Positions 7,441-16,132 of a DNA stretch of 64,000 nucleotides are shown in pieces; the stretch's first letter is position 1; each line of letters starts with the position of its first letter. This DNA is from Acidianus ambivalens (lineage in GTDB: Archaea > Thermoproteota > Thermoprotei_A > Sulfolobales > Sulfolobaceae), in contig NZ_CP045482.1 of assembly GCF_009729015.1 (NCBI RefSeq), forward strand, positions 926,001 through 990,000, given 5' to 3'. The position numbers and the translations under genes are program-made. The notes under the pieces are model-generated. The model did not search any database. It saw only the letters and a program-made list of their open reading frames with translations, and was not told the origin of the DNA.

Positions 7441-8064
7441 TTAAGCTTTTCTAAATACATAGGGTTTATCCAATTTTCTGAGGCTATATTCGGAGTTTTT
7501 GAATATACTTTCAATGAATGTTGAAGGCCTATATATAGGTAAGTTATCTGCTACATACTCTGATGTTCCTTCAGGATCTTCCTTAAACAGATCTATTCCC
7601 TCTAGGTAAGCGGTTTCAAAGTCTTCATTTAAACCTTCTGCACCGCAAATCCCCGGTAAATAAAAGCCTTTAGCTGAAAGTAAATCTTCAAAGTAAAGTC
7701 CATCCCTAGTTACTGCAGTTGTCACTACAGCAGAGTCTGCTTTCCCTTCTTTGTAAAGCTTGTACACTTCTGCAGGATCGTCTGTAAAAACGACTTCAGC
7801 CTCGTGATTATAAAGCTTAAGAACTAGATCTAACAGAATGTGATTTGCACTTCCCTTTTTCCAGACAGCAATTTTCTTGCCTAATCCTGGAGTTATTACT
7901 AGCATCCTAGAAACTAGAACATAATTTACCTCGTTAAGGAGAGGTATTGCGTTAAGTTTTACTTCGGCATTTCCTTCAAAAACTACTTTAACATCTCTCC
8001 TCTTCATAGTTGAGGCAATTATCGGATAAGCAACTGGTCCAGGAGGAGTTAAAACGGTTACCAT
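7441..8064 (-). CDS. DUF3834-like, periplasmic-binding-protein-like protein
   Basis: 207 residues beginning MVTVLTPPGPVAYPIIAS, without signal peptide or lipobox. The pattern of VVFEGNAEVKLNAIP, an internal AVWKKGSANHILLDLVLKLY and DSAVVTT resembles the type II binding-protein fold of NMT1/ThiY-like proteins. I believe it belongs to the Sulfolobales family DUF3834, but that is from memory. It lies next to tenA on the same strand, so it may bind a thiamine precursor inside the cell or sense one. The function is not established. Confidence 0.55.
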   Translation of the reverse strand: MVTVLTPPGPVAYPIIASTMKRRDVKVVFEGNAEVKLNAIPLLNEVNYVLVSRMLVITPGLGKKIAVWKKGSANHILLDLVLKLYNHEAEVVFTDDPAEVYKLYKEGKADSAVVTTAVTRDGLYFEDLLSAKGFYLPGICGAEGLNEDFETAYLEGIDLFKEDPEGTSEYVADNLPIYRPSTFIESIFKNSEYSLRKLDKPYVFRKA

Positions 8065-8086
8065 TATTTAATTTAAAAAAGAAAGT

Positions 8087-8746
8087 TTAAAAATTAAATG
8101 GAAACTTTTCTAGCTTATATGCAGAGTCCCAAAACATGTATTCCATGATAGATGCTATCCTGAAAGTTCTTATTGCAGTTGCCTCTTCTTCTGGAGTTAA
8201 TTTGAAAGAATTCACAATTTCCAATACTGCCCTAACTCCTTTTTCGTATTCCTCTCCTCCGTAAGTTTTGATCCACCTATCGTAAAGATAATTTGGAGAA
8301 CCCTTCTTTAATAATTCCTTTCCTACTTCCATGTAAATCCAATAACAAGGCAAAACAGCGCTTACTGCTTCAAAGTACGGTTTATAAAGTACTGTTGATA
8401 AAAGAAATGAAGTATAAAGCAGATTAGTCGGAGAAGGAATTAGTTTAGCTTTTTCCTCTTCGCTTATGTTCCAAGTGCTCATGAAGAAGTTATGTAACTC
8501 GTTCTCAACTCTCATTATGCTCTGTAGGTGAGAAGAGAAAAGCATTGCTTCGTCTTGCTTTTCAGCCTTTGCTGAAATAATCGCTAAAGCCTTAGAAAAT
8601 TCCCTTAAATAAAGGTAATCTTGAAGAATATAATACTTGAATTTCTCTTCCTCCAATGTGCCGTTAACTAGTCCTTTAATAAAAGGATGAGAAAGGATAG
8701 CGTTATAGATGTCCCGTATAGCGTTCCACATTTTTTCGGTTAACAT
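8087..8746 (-). CDS. tenA: thiaminase II family protein (aminopyrimidine aminohydrolase)
   Basis: 219-residue all-helical TenA/THI-4 protein. Likely active-site residues are Asp43 (LQDYLYL), the nucleophile Cys134 in the family motif AVLPCYWIYMEVG, and Glu202 near the C-terminus. TenA enzymes hydrolyse amino-HMP or damaged thiamine so that the pyrimidine can be salvaged. It is followed by the DUF3834-like gene with a 22-base gap, suggesting an operon for thiamine salvage. No other thi genes are in the window. Confidence 0.9.
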   Translation of the reverse strand: MLTEKMWNAIRDIYNAILSHPFIKGLVNGTLEEEKFKYYILQDYLYLREFSKALAIISAKAEKQDEAMLFSSHLQSIMRVENELHNFFMSTWNISEEEKAKLIPSPTNLLYTSFLLSTVLYKPYFEAVSAVLPCYWIYMEVGKELLKKGSPNYLYDRWIKTYGGEEYEKGVRAVLEIVNSFKLTPEEEATAIRTFRIASIMEYMFWDSAYKLEKFPFNF

Positions 8747-8768
8747 TTTAGTTAATCCCTCTATCGTT

Positions 8769-9305
8769 TTATGTTAATAGTATAGTTCTAGCATCTTTAG
8801 ATATTAATTCACAGAATTTTTCCCTATTTACACAATTGCCTTTTCCTGCTTCCTCTATTTCCTCTTCTTTCAATTGCTTTATTAAATTCTGTATTCTATT
8901 ATACTCGTTCTGAGGAATTATAGTTGTAACGACGTAAGCGGAATTTCTTATTGCATTTATTGCAGCAGCAACGCTCATGGCTTTCCTTCCTCCAGTAAAA
9001 TCAACATAGTCACCTTTCGATATTTTACCTTGCAATCCTTTTCTGAAAATCTCATAATCCTCTTTTGTCGCAATATCATTTATAGGAAGAGGAATATCAG
9101 AAATTTCAACTTCTTTACCGCCGCAACAAACGAATATTGCCTTAACTAATTTCCAAGCTAATTCAACAGCCTTATCAGAAGTTCTTATTATGTAAACTTC
9201 CTTAATGTCTACTGGCTCACCGCCGTAATTTCCTGACTTTAAATTCATGTAGGTTTCAAAAACTCCACCTGGAGAAGTTCCTAATGTTGCTACTAACTTT
9301 ACCAT
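8769..9305 (-). CDS. crn1: CRISPR ring nuclease 1 (CARF, cyclic tetra-adenylate degrading)
   Basis: 178-residue stand-alone CARF protein closely resembling S. solfataricus Sso2081, from memory. It has VATLGTSPGG (5-14, with Ser11), FVCCGG (58-63), DFTGGRKAMSVAAA (102-115, with the Arg107-Lys108 pair) and TIIPQNEYN. Crn1 dimers bind and linearise cyclic oligoadenylate (cA4), switching off type III CRISPR ancillary nucleases. I chose ATG 9305 (MVKLVATLG) over the longer start at 9329 because the family begins there. No cas gene, effector or CRISPR array is visible in the window, so it acts in trans. Confidence 0.87.
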   Translation of the reverse strand: MVKLVATLGTSPGGVFETYMNLKSGNYGGEPVDIKEVYIIRTSDKAVELAWKLVKAIFVCCGGKEVEISDIPLPINDIATKEDYEIFRKGLQGKISKGDYVDFTGGRKAMSVAAAINAIRNSAYVVTTIIPQNEYNRIQNLIKQLKEEEIEEAGKGNCVNREKFCELISKDARTILLT

Positions 9306-9393
9306 GGAATAAAATGTTAGAAAGAACAATAAAAATTCTAGTGTAGTAGTCTAGGTGGGAAGGCTTATTTGGAAAATGCGCTTAGGAATATTT

Positions 9394-9651
9394 ATGATAG
9401 GCGAAATTCTCGTAAAGAGAGCTGACAATAAAGGTAGGATTCTTATATCTAGTTTTAAAGGAAAAGATATTTATCTTGTAAATTTAGGTTCTGGATATTT
9501 TGTAACTGGCAATAAAGAAGTTGCAGAAGAGGTCTCTAAAAATGCCTCTAAAGCATTTAGTGATGAATTTTTAAAGCTAATAGAAGAACTTTCTCCTGAA
9601 GAAATTGAGGATATAATCGAAAAGGAGACTGTAAACAAGATTGGGCAGTAG
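9394..9651 (+). CDS. AbrB/VapB-like antitoxin
   Basis: 85 residues from ATG 9394 (MIGEILVKRADNKGRILI), where the swapped-hairpin AbrB domain begins. A TATA-like CTTATTT about 26 bases upstream supports a leaderless start there rather than at GTG 9355. The acidic C-terminal helix (about 45-80, ELSPEEIEDIIEKE) would bind a toxin. A decayed PIN toxin gene follows directly, so this is the antitoxin of a former VapBC-type pair. Confidence 0.6.
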   Translation: MIGEILVKRADNKGRILISSFKGKDIYLVNLGSGYFVTGNKEVAEEVSKNASKAFSDEFLKLIEELSPEEIEDIIEKETVNKIGQ

Positions 9652-10009
9652 AGAGGAGAAGAAAAAGAAATATATCTTATTGACATTCTGGTATTCAATT
9701 TTCTAAACTTTATATGAATTTATAGTAGTTATAAGAAATAAATACATGGAAATGATGAAGAAAGGATACAAAGATAGAGTCGAAGGCTATCTAAATTTTA
9801 TAAAACTAATAAAGAATGAAATGAAAAATTCTATCATTGATGTTAATAAGGATGATATTTTGAAAGCTATTGACATAATATTCGAGAGAGAAATTAATGT
9901 AGGAGATGCAATAAATGTCGCAACTGCTAGAAAAATGAATGTTACAATAGTGAGCAATGACAAGGATTATGATAGGGTAAAAGATTTAGTAGAGGTAATA
10001 AGACCTTAG
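9652..10009 (+). pseudogene. PIN-domain (VapC-like) toxin, decayed
   Basis: Remnants of one PIN domain lie in different frames. IYLIDILVFNFLNF (about 9668-9709) looks like the N-terminal strand with the first catalytic Asp. A second frame, open from 9707, gives TLYEFIVVIRNKY with the conserved Glu. The intact tail then continues to 10009: MEMMKKGYKDRVEGYL and later INVGDAINVATARKMN with VSNDKDYD, containing the C-terminal acids. The 25-30 residues normally found between the first Asp and the Glu are missing. ATG 9746 alone would yield 87 residues without the first Asp. The toxin is therefore probably dead. Confidence 0.68.
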
Positions 10010-10785
10010 CTTTGAAACTCGTCCTTATTTGCTTCCTTTATCTTATCCATAACCTTCTTCGGTAATGCATAGTCTTCTTTTCTTTCTTGAACTTTTCCTA
10101 GCAAAACTATTCCTTTTCCAGGGACTATATCTATTTCCCAAACGTACTTATCGTGATTAGTTTGCCTCATTTTCTCAATTAAAACATAACGGTGAAGCAT
10201 ACCGTCTTTAACTACTCTCCTAAACCTTATTATTCCGTCAGCTACATGTTCAACTCCGAAACCAAAGGCTTGTGAAGTAGTTATTGCATACTGTGAAGTT
10301 GCTATTATTGTAAATTTCCACTTGTAGAGCACTCTCTTTAAATAGTAACTTATCTTCCTAGCCATGGCAGGTTTATCTAAGAAGAATGCAGAAACTGAGT
10401 CTATTACTAGCCTTGCCCTACCATAACCTAACTTTTGCTTAGCTGCAATAACTTTTTTCACCATTTCTTCTGGTGTAACTTCTTCCAAAGACCACTCGTC
10501 TTCTTTTTCTTTCATTAAAGCGTCAATAATTATTAATTTCTTATCTAGGTAACTTTCTAAATCCCAATTAAACTGCTTTGCTTGTCTTAGAATGGAATCC
10601 CTACTTTCCTCGGTAGTTACATATATGCCTATATCTCCTTCTTTCAATCCCTCATGGATAAAACTCAATGAAAAGATAGTTTTGCCAGTGCCGGGCTCTC
10701 CTGTTGCTGCTACAAAGAAGCCTTGAGGTATTCCTCCTTCTATTAATTTATCAAAATCTGGTATTCCTGTTGATAATCTTGCCAT
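10006..10785 (-). CDS. KaiC-domain RecA-superfamily ATPase, aRadC (Sso2452-like RadA paralogue)
   Basis: 259 residues with one RecA/KaiC domain. Walker A GEPGTGKT lies at 29-36, Walker B RLVIDSVSAFF near 124-134, and a sensor-like region reads TIIATSQYA. The start MARLSTGIPDFDKLIEGGIP is typical of archaeal KaiC-like proteins. The S. solfataricus homologue Sso2452 lies beside a tyrosine phosphatase gene (Sso2453), as here, and has been described as binding DNA and modulating RadA. The orthology is from memory. It converges with the PIN remnant with a 4-base overlap. Confidence 0.82.
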   Translation of the reverse strand: MARLSTGIPDFDKLIEGGIPQGFFVAATGEPGTGKTIFSLSFIHEGLKEGDIGIYVTTEESRDSILRQAKQFNWDLESYLDKKLIIIDALMKEKEDEWSLEEVTPEEMVKKVIAAKQKLGYGRARLVIDSVSAFFLDKPAMARKISYYLKRVLYKWKFTIIATSQYAITTSQAFGFGVEHVADGIIRFRRVVKDGMLHRYVLIEKMRQTNHDKYVWEIDIVPGKGIVLLGKVQERKEDYALPKKVMDKIKEANKDEFQS

Positions 10786-10895
10786 AAGTTAAATTTGATT
10801 TTTGAAAATAAAACTCTAGAAGACCGCGAGCGTTTTATATTAGAAAATCAATTGTATTTTTAGATGAAGAACAGCGGATCTTCTGAGTGGTATAA

Positions 10896-11340
10896 ATGTA
10901 TTGGGTGAGGAAAGGCATCATAGGCGGATCTTGCTTACCTTATACCGTAGACGAAATAAAGAAATGGAAAGCTAGCGGAGTAAAGAAAGTCGTAGTCTTA
11001 CCGGAAGAATGGGAAATAGAGGAAGCTTGGGGAAGTGTAGATTACTACTTTTCAGTACTTGAAGAGAACGGACTGAAGTTTATTCACATGCCTATACCCG
11101 ACGGTTATCCTCCAACTTTAAGTCAATTTGAGGAAATTATGGAATGGTTGGAAGGGAGAGGAAACTTAGTTCATTGCGTAGGGGGAATTGGAAGAACCGG
11201 CACTGTTCTTGCAGGATATTTAATGGTAACTGAAGGTTTAAATGCTAATGAGGCTGTAGAGGAAGTAAGGAAATATAGGGAGGGAGCTGTGCAAACCATG
11301 CGACAATTTGAGTTTTTACTTTCCTTAGAAGGTAAGAATA

Positions 11341-11369
<29 letters not shown>
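10896..11369 (+). CDS. tyrosine/dual-specificity protein phosphatase (SsoPTP-like)
   Basis: 157 residues. The P-loop signature is HCVGGIGRTG (93-102), with nucleophile Cys94 and Arg100, and the probable general acid is Asp69 in PIPDG. The start MYWVRKGIIGGS matches the S. solfataricus phosphatase Sso2453 from memory. It removes phosphate from protein tyrosine and possibly Ser/Thr. A TATA-like TTTTATAT at about 10833-10840 predicts a short leader of roughly 35 bases. It opens a run of four genes (phosphatase, endonuclease V, nicotinamidase, DHH) and overlaps the next by 29 bases. Confidence 0.92.
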
Positions 11370-11960
<591 letters not shown>

Positions 11961-11967
<7 letters not shown>

Positions 11968-12557
11968 AAGTACCTAAAATTCCAGAAGAAAAAGAAATTG
12001 AACTTAACCCTCACGATACTGCATTAATTATAGTTGATATGCAAAACGATTTTGTTAGAAAAGATGGAAAGCTTCCAGTTCCTACAGCTGAGAGTACAAT
12101 AAAACCTATAAAGGATCTAATCAAGAAAGCTAGGGATTCCTCTGCTCTAGTTGTCTATACTCAAGATTGGCACATGAAGGATGATCCGGAATTTAAAATA
12201 TGGGGAGAACATGCATTAGCCGGAACTTGGGGCGCAGAAATAATAGATGAATTAAAGCCAGAAAAAGACGATTTCATCATTAAAAAATACAGGTATGACG
12301 CGTTCTTTGAGACTCCCTTAGATTATATTCTAAGGGTAAAAGGCATAAAGAACTTAATAATAACTGGGACTGTGGCAAATATTTGTGTTTTACACACTGC
12401 AGGTAGCGCCGCACTAAGGTGGTATAATGTTATAATGCCAAAGGACGGAATTTCTGCTATAACAGATTTTGACTATTACGCAACTCTTAGGCAAGTAGAT
12501 TTTCTCTATAAAGGAAAAATAACAACTTCTGCCGGAATAAAGTTTAATACTAAATAA
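11961..12557 (+). CDS. pncA: nicotinamidase (isochorismatase family)
   Basis: 198 residues. Triad candidates are Asp26 in IIVDMQNDF, Lys109 in IIKKYRYDAF and the nucleophile Cys142 in GTVANICVLHTAGSA. YTQDWH (67-71 region) gives metal ligands. It deamidates nicotinamide to nicotinate for NAD salvage; nadC at 6 kb serves the de novo route. Other isochorismatase-family amidases are possible, but the TVAN(I)CVLHTA region is typical of nicotinamidases. It is in the same transcript as the endonuclease V gene. Confidence 0.85.
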
Positions 12558-12573
12558 AAGTAATTTTAAGCAA

Positions 12574-13551
12574 ATGGATTACTATGCAATAGTTCATAAC
12601 GACTTCGATGGTACAGCATCAGTGGCAGTTTATGCAAGGGCAGTAAAATCTCTACCAAAAAACGTTTGGTTTACTGAGCCCACAAAAGTTCATAACTTAT
12701 TGAGCAAACTAGAGCCAAGAGGAGTATATAATGTAATGATAGCCGACCTCGGTTTAAATGAAAGTACTTTTGATAAAATAGTTGAGAGTTGTAAAAAATT
12801 AATAGATCAAGGTGTAAAGATTCAATGGTTTGATCACCATGTTTGGAAAGAAGAATGGAAATCGAAGCTTTCTGAAATAGGAGTTGAAGTTCATCACGAC
12901 ACTTCGACTTGCGGTGCAGGAGTTGTACATAAAGTAATGAATCCAGACGACGAATTCTCGTCAAAACTTGCCTCGGCTGATTGTTCAGTAGATATTTGGT
13001 TACATAACGATCCAATGGGCGAAAAATTAAGGAGAATCGTTGAAAGCAACAAAGATTATGGTTGGAAGAAGAAATTAATAGAAACATTTTACAATGGAAT
13101 TCTTTGGAACGAAGAATTTCAGAAAATTTTAGAAGACCAAGTAGACCAAGAATTGAAAGGGTATCAAAAACTTCCTAAGTACTACCGCGTAATAGAAATT
13201 AACGGTGTAAAAGTTGTAGTTGCAATAAGATGGAAAGGCCCTCCAGACATAAGTTACGCTGCTCAATATTTAATGACAAGGACTGGGGCAAAAGTATTTG
13301 TATCTGCAAATGGTAAGGCTATCTCTTTCAGAAGTTCTACAATAAATGTAAGGTTATTTGCAGCAAAATTAGGCGGAGGAGGGCATCCATTAGCTGCAGG
13401 AGCTTCTTTAAAGATTCCATTAATCTATAGAATCTTAAGGAGAATTGGAATAATTTCTCCAGCAAATAAGTGGGTTTGTAATGTTGTTACTAAGGTAATA
13501 AACGATGTTGGATTTAAAGAATACCAGCAAAAGGATATTACTCAACACTGA
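12574..13551 (+). CDS. DHH/DHHA1 family phosphoesterase
   Basis: 325 residues. DHH motifs I-IV are present: HNDFDGTAS near residue 8, ADLG near 57, DHH near 87 and SADCS near 131. The C-terminal DHHA1 domain has the substrate motif GGGGHPLAAGAS. Such proteins degrade short oligonucleotides, cyclic dinucleotides or pAp, and RecJ-like members trim ssDNA. No extra OB or RecJ-specific domain is seen, so a nanoRNase or phosphodiesterase role is more likely. It is the last gene of the phosphatase transcript. Confidence 0.8.
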   Translation: MDYYAIVHNDFDGTASVAVYARAVKSLPKNVWFTEPTKVHNLLSKLEPRGVYNVMIADLGLNESTFDKIVESCKKLIDQGVKIQWFDHHVWKEEWKSKLSEIGVEVHHDTSTCGAGVVHKVMNPDDEFSSKLASADCSVDIWLHNDPMGEKLRRIVESNKDYGWKKKLIETFYNGILWNEEFQKILEDQVDQELKGYQKLPKYYRVIEINGVKVVVAIRWKGPPDISYAAQYLMTRTGAKVFVSANGKAISFRSSTINVRLFAAKLGGGGHPLAAGASLKIPLIYRILRRIGIISPANKWVCNVVTKVINDVGFKEYQQKDITQH

Positions 13552-13593
13552 AGTTAAAAAATCTTTATACTCAAAACTGAAAAAGAAGTGTTT

Positions 13594-13618
13594 TAAAATA
13601 GTTATAACTACTATTTTA
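13594..13618 (+). promoter_or_regulatory. 9-base inverted repeat at the peroxiredoxin promoter, candidate operator
   Basis: TAAAATAGT and ACTATTTTA are perfect inverted repeats separated by TATAACT. The spacer is itself a plausible TATA box, centred about 27 bases before the ATG at 13632. A dimeric regulator bound here would cover the TATA box. Confidence 0.45.
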
Positions 13619-13631
13619 TAGTGAATCTAAA

Positions 13632-14279
13632 ATGGTAAAGGTTTATCAAAAGTTCCCAGATACTCAAGTATTAACTACAAAAGGACCGATAGACTTCTAT
13701 AAGGACATATTTGGCAAAGGAAAGTGGTTATTCTTATATGCACATCCAGCAGACTTTACACCAGTATGCACCACTGAGTTTGTAGCATTTGCACAAGCAC
13801 AACCAGAATTTGAGAAACTAGGAGTACAATTGATGGGACTAAGCGTTGATAGTATATATTCTCACATAGCTTGGTTAAATGATATTGAGCAAAGATATGG
13901 AGTTAAAATAAACTTCCCAGTTATAGCTGACCCAGATAAGAAATTATCAAGAATGTTAGACCTAGTTGATGAGAATTCTGGAGTAACAGTCAGAGGAGTT
14001 TTCATTGTAGATCCACAAGGCACAATAAGGTTCATGGCACAGTATCCAATAGAAGCAGGTAGAAAGATTGATGAAATGTTAAGGATAACTAAAGCAATAA
14101 TAGTAGCATATAAGGCAAAGGTTGCAACACCAGCAAACTGGGAGCCAGGTCAAGACGTAGTATTAGGAGCACCTACAACCTTAGACGAAGCAGAATTAAG
14201 AATGAAAATGCCAAACGCAAAAGCATGGTACTTAGTGTTCAAGAAGTATGATGAATTACCTGCAAATCAAAAAGTATAA
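13632..14279 (+). CDS. peroxiredoxin, 1-Cys Prx6-like
   Basis: 215 residues. The peroxidatic cysteine is Cys46 in PADFTPVCTTEF, and this is the only cysteine in the protein, so it is a 1-Cys type that needs an external reductant. The long C-terminal domain (about 160-215, with ATPANWEPGQ) is that of the Prx6/archaeal decameric group. It reduces hydrogen peroxide and organic peroxides. A palindrome flanks its TATA box, suggesting regulation, plausibly by oxidative stress. A T-run follows the stop. Confidence 0.93.
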   Translation: MVKVYQKFPDTQVLTTKGPIDFYKDIFGKGKWLFLYAHPADFTPVCTTEFVAFAQAQPEFEKLGVQLMGLSVDSIYSHIAWLNDIEQRYGVKINFPVIADPDKKLSRMLDLVDENSGVTVRGVFIVDPQGTIRFMAQYPIEAGRKIDEMLRITKAIIVAYKAKVATPANWEPGQDVVLGAPTTLDEAELRMKMPNAKAWYLVFKKYDELPANQKV

Positions 14280-14302
14280 ACTTTTTTGATTAATTCTTTA
14301 CT
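14280..14302 (+). terminator. T-rich terminator after the peroxiredoxin gene
   Basis: The stop codon is followed by ACTTTTTTGATT and further T-rich sequence without a stem. Poly-T tracts of this kind end transcription in Sulfolobales. Confidence 0.45.
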
Positions 14303-14309
14303 TTTCATC

Positions 14310-14954
14310 TTATATTTCTATAATTACAAATTTTTTATTCGCTGGTAATGCTACATTATATACTTTAGTATCATCTAACTTAGCAAAAGTTACCTTAGCG
14401 TAGTGGGCATGACCATGAATTGCTAAATTAGGCTTGCACTGAAGTTCTTCTATTAATTCATCTCCTAGTCCTGGATACGCTGAAGGTCTTTCTCCGTAAA
14501 CAGTCTTATAAGTTGGTGCGTAATGAGTAAGCAAAATCTTGAAGCCAGAAGAGGAGCAAAGCATTTCTTCAATTTTCTTCTTTCTCTCTGTATAGAACTT
14601 CTCGTCTATTCCTTTCATTTTTTGCCAAACTGTAGGCTTCTTTATTACTCCTTCACTACCTATAATCGTTACGTCACCAAGTTGCTTCTTCTCGTCGTCT
14701 AACCATATTACATCAGGAAATTTTTCCTTATATTTTTCCCTTTCCTCTCTGAAATCCTCATTACCAAAAACCGCAACTATTTGAAACTTTCTCAATGCAT
14801 TATAAACAGGATCAAAATGCATGAATTTTCCTTTATCTGCAAGATCTCCTGCCAATAACACTAGGTCGACATGCTGTGGAAGATATCTTAAGGCTATAAA
14901 GAAGTCATTAAGATATCTAGGAGAATGAATGTCTGAAGTGGCAGCTATGAGCAT
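14310..14954 (-). CDS. calcineurin-like metallophosphoesterase
   Basis: 214 residues from ATG 14954 (MLIAATSDIHSPRYL). This start is preferred because the first metal motif DIH is at residues 8-10; a longer frame to 15044 would add a spurious hydrophobic stretch and cross the divergent DUF763 promoter and start. Further motifs are LAGDLAD, FGNED in place of GNHD, LTHYAPT and HGHAHY. The substrate is unknown; relatives act on phosphodiesters or nucleotides. It is divergent from DUF763 with a 35-base gap. Confidence 0.83.
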   Translation of the reverse strand: MLIAATSDIHSPRYLNDFFIALRYLPQHVDLVLLAGDLADKGKFMHFDPVYNALRKFQIVAVFGNEDFREEREKYKEKFPDVIWLDDEKKQLGDVTIIGSEGVIKKPTVWQKMKGIDEKFYTERKKKIEEMLCSSSGFKILLTHYAPTYKTVYGERPSAYPGLGDELIEELQCKPNLAIHGHAHYAKVTFAKLDDTKVYNVALPANKKFVIIEI

Positions 14955-14989
14955 GTTTAAATAATTGGCTTTAACAATTTTAATAATAT

Positions 14990-16132
14990 ATGGAAATAGA
15001 AGGCATAGCAGACTTACCTTTACATACTGGACACGTACCTTCATGGTTAATTCCCATAATGAGAAAGCTTTCTAGGGCAATCTTAGATATCATGCTAATA
15101 GAGTGGGGGCCAGAAAAGGTAGTAGAGAGACTTTCAAACCCACTTTGGTTTCAAGCTTTTAATAATGTAATAGGCATGGATTGGGACTCTTCGGGATCGA
15201 CAACAGTTACTTTAGGAATATTAAAGGAAGTTGTTAATCCCAAGGATGACGGACTTGCAGTTCTAGGTGGAAAAGGTAAAAACGCTTTAAAAGTGCCGGA
15301 AGAACTTCATTCATTGAATTTTGATATTGATGCTGATAAATTAGCTAACATAAGCAGACTAGTTGCAAAAGTTGATACAACATTAGTTCAAGACGGACAC
15401 CAGCTTTATCATCACTCTATGCTAGTAACAGAGAAAGGATATTGGGGGATAATACAACAGGGAATGAATGAAGAAACTAAGTTTGCAAGAAGATATCACT
15501 GGAAAAACACTGAAAATTTTACTGTAGATCCTCACGAGGCAATAGCAGGAAAGAAAGGAATTGCAGTAAATATAATAGAAAAACAGAAAGAAAACACTAG
15601 AAAGCTAGTTTTAGATTTACTTAGGCAAGATCCTAGAAAAATTATAAATGAATTGCAACAAGCTAAAGCAATTTTAAAAGGTCAAGCCACAATAGAGAGC
15701 TGGATTAGTGGAGCCTCATTTGTTGGAATATCAAAAGAAGCTAAGATTATCTACATGAGGCCTTTGGATGAAAGGAAAATAAAACCTATTTTAGAAAAAT
15801 TATACGAATCAAATCCTGAAAACCTAGAAGAGGCATTACTTGAAGGTTTAGGACCTTCTACGGCTAAGGCATTATATTTAATCTCTGACTTAATTTATAG
15901 AGAGCCCCCTTCTTACAATGATCCAGTGAATATGCCTTATGACCCTTTCAAGTATGCTTATGCAATTGGCGGAAAAGATGGTATTCCTTATCCAGTAAAT
16001 AGAAGGGTAGCTGAAGAGGTAATTATCACGCTTGAGGATATAATACAGAAAGCTAAATTAGAGAGTAATGAAAAGAAATTCTCATTGAATAAACTAAGGG
16101 GTTTGAGCATTGGAATTAAGGAAGGGTCTTGA
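14990..16132 (+). CDS. DUF763 family protein
   Basis: 380 residues of a conserved archaeal and thermophile family. The sequence starts MEIEGIADLPLHTGHVPSWL and contains WGPEKVVERLSNPLWFQAF, IGMDWDSSGSTT and, in the middle, LVQDGHQLYHHSM with a His-rich site. The function of DUF763 is unknown; the conserved Asp and His residues suggest a metal-dependent enzyme or nuclease, which is only inference. It overlaps the downstream citrate synthase gene by 23 bases, so the two are co-transcribed. Confidence 0.8.
   Translation: MEIEGIADLPLHTGHVPSWLIPIMRKLSRAILDIMLIEWGPEKVVERLSNPLWFQAFNNVIGMDWDSSGSTTVTLGILKEVVNPKDDGLAVLGGKGKNALKVPEELHSLNFDIDADKLANISRLVAKVDTTLVQDGHQLYHHSMLVTEKGYWGIIQQGMNEETKFARRYHWKNTENFTVDPHEAIAGKKGIAVNIIEKQKENTRKLVLDLLRQDPRKIINELQQAKAILKGQATIESWISGASFVGISKEAKIIYMRPLDERKIKPILEKLYESNPENLEEALLEGLGPSTAKALYLISDLIYREPPSYNDPVNMPYDPFKYAYAIGGKDGIPYPVNRRVAEEVIITLEDIIQKAKLESNEKKFSLNKLRGLSIGIKEGS

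Noticed and set aside
10864..10930. C/D box-like pattern GATGA...CTGA...GTGAGG ahead of the phosphatase gene
   Set aside because: Only C and D' have acceptable spacing; there is no D box and the second half lies inside the phosphatase coding sequence.
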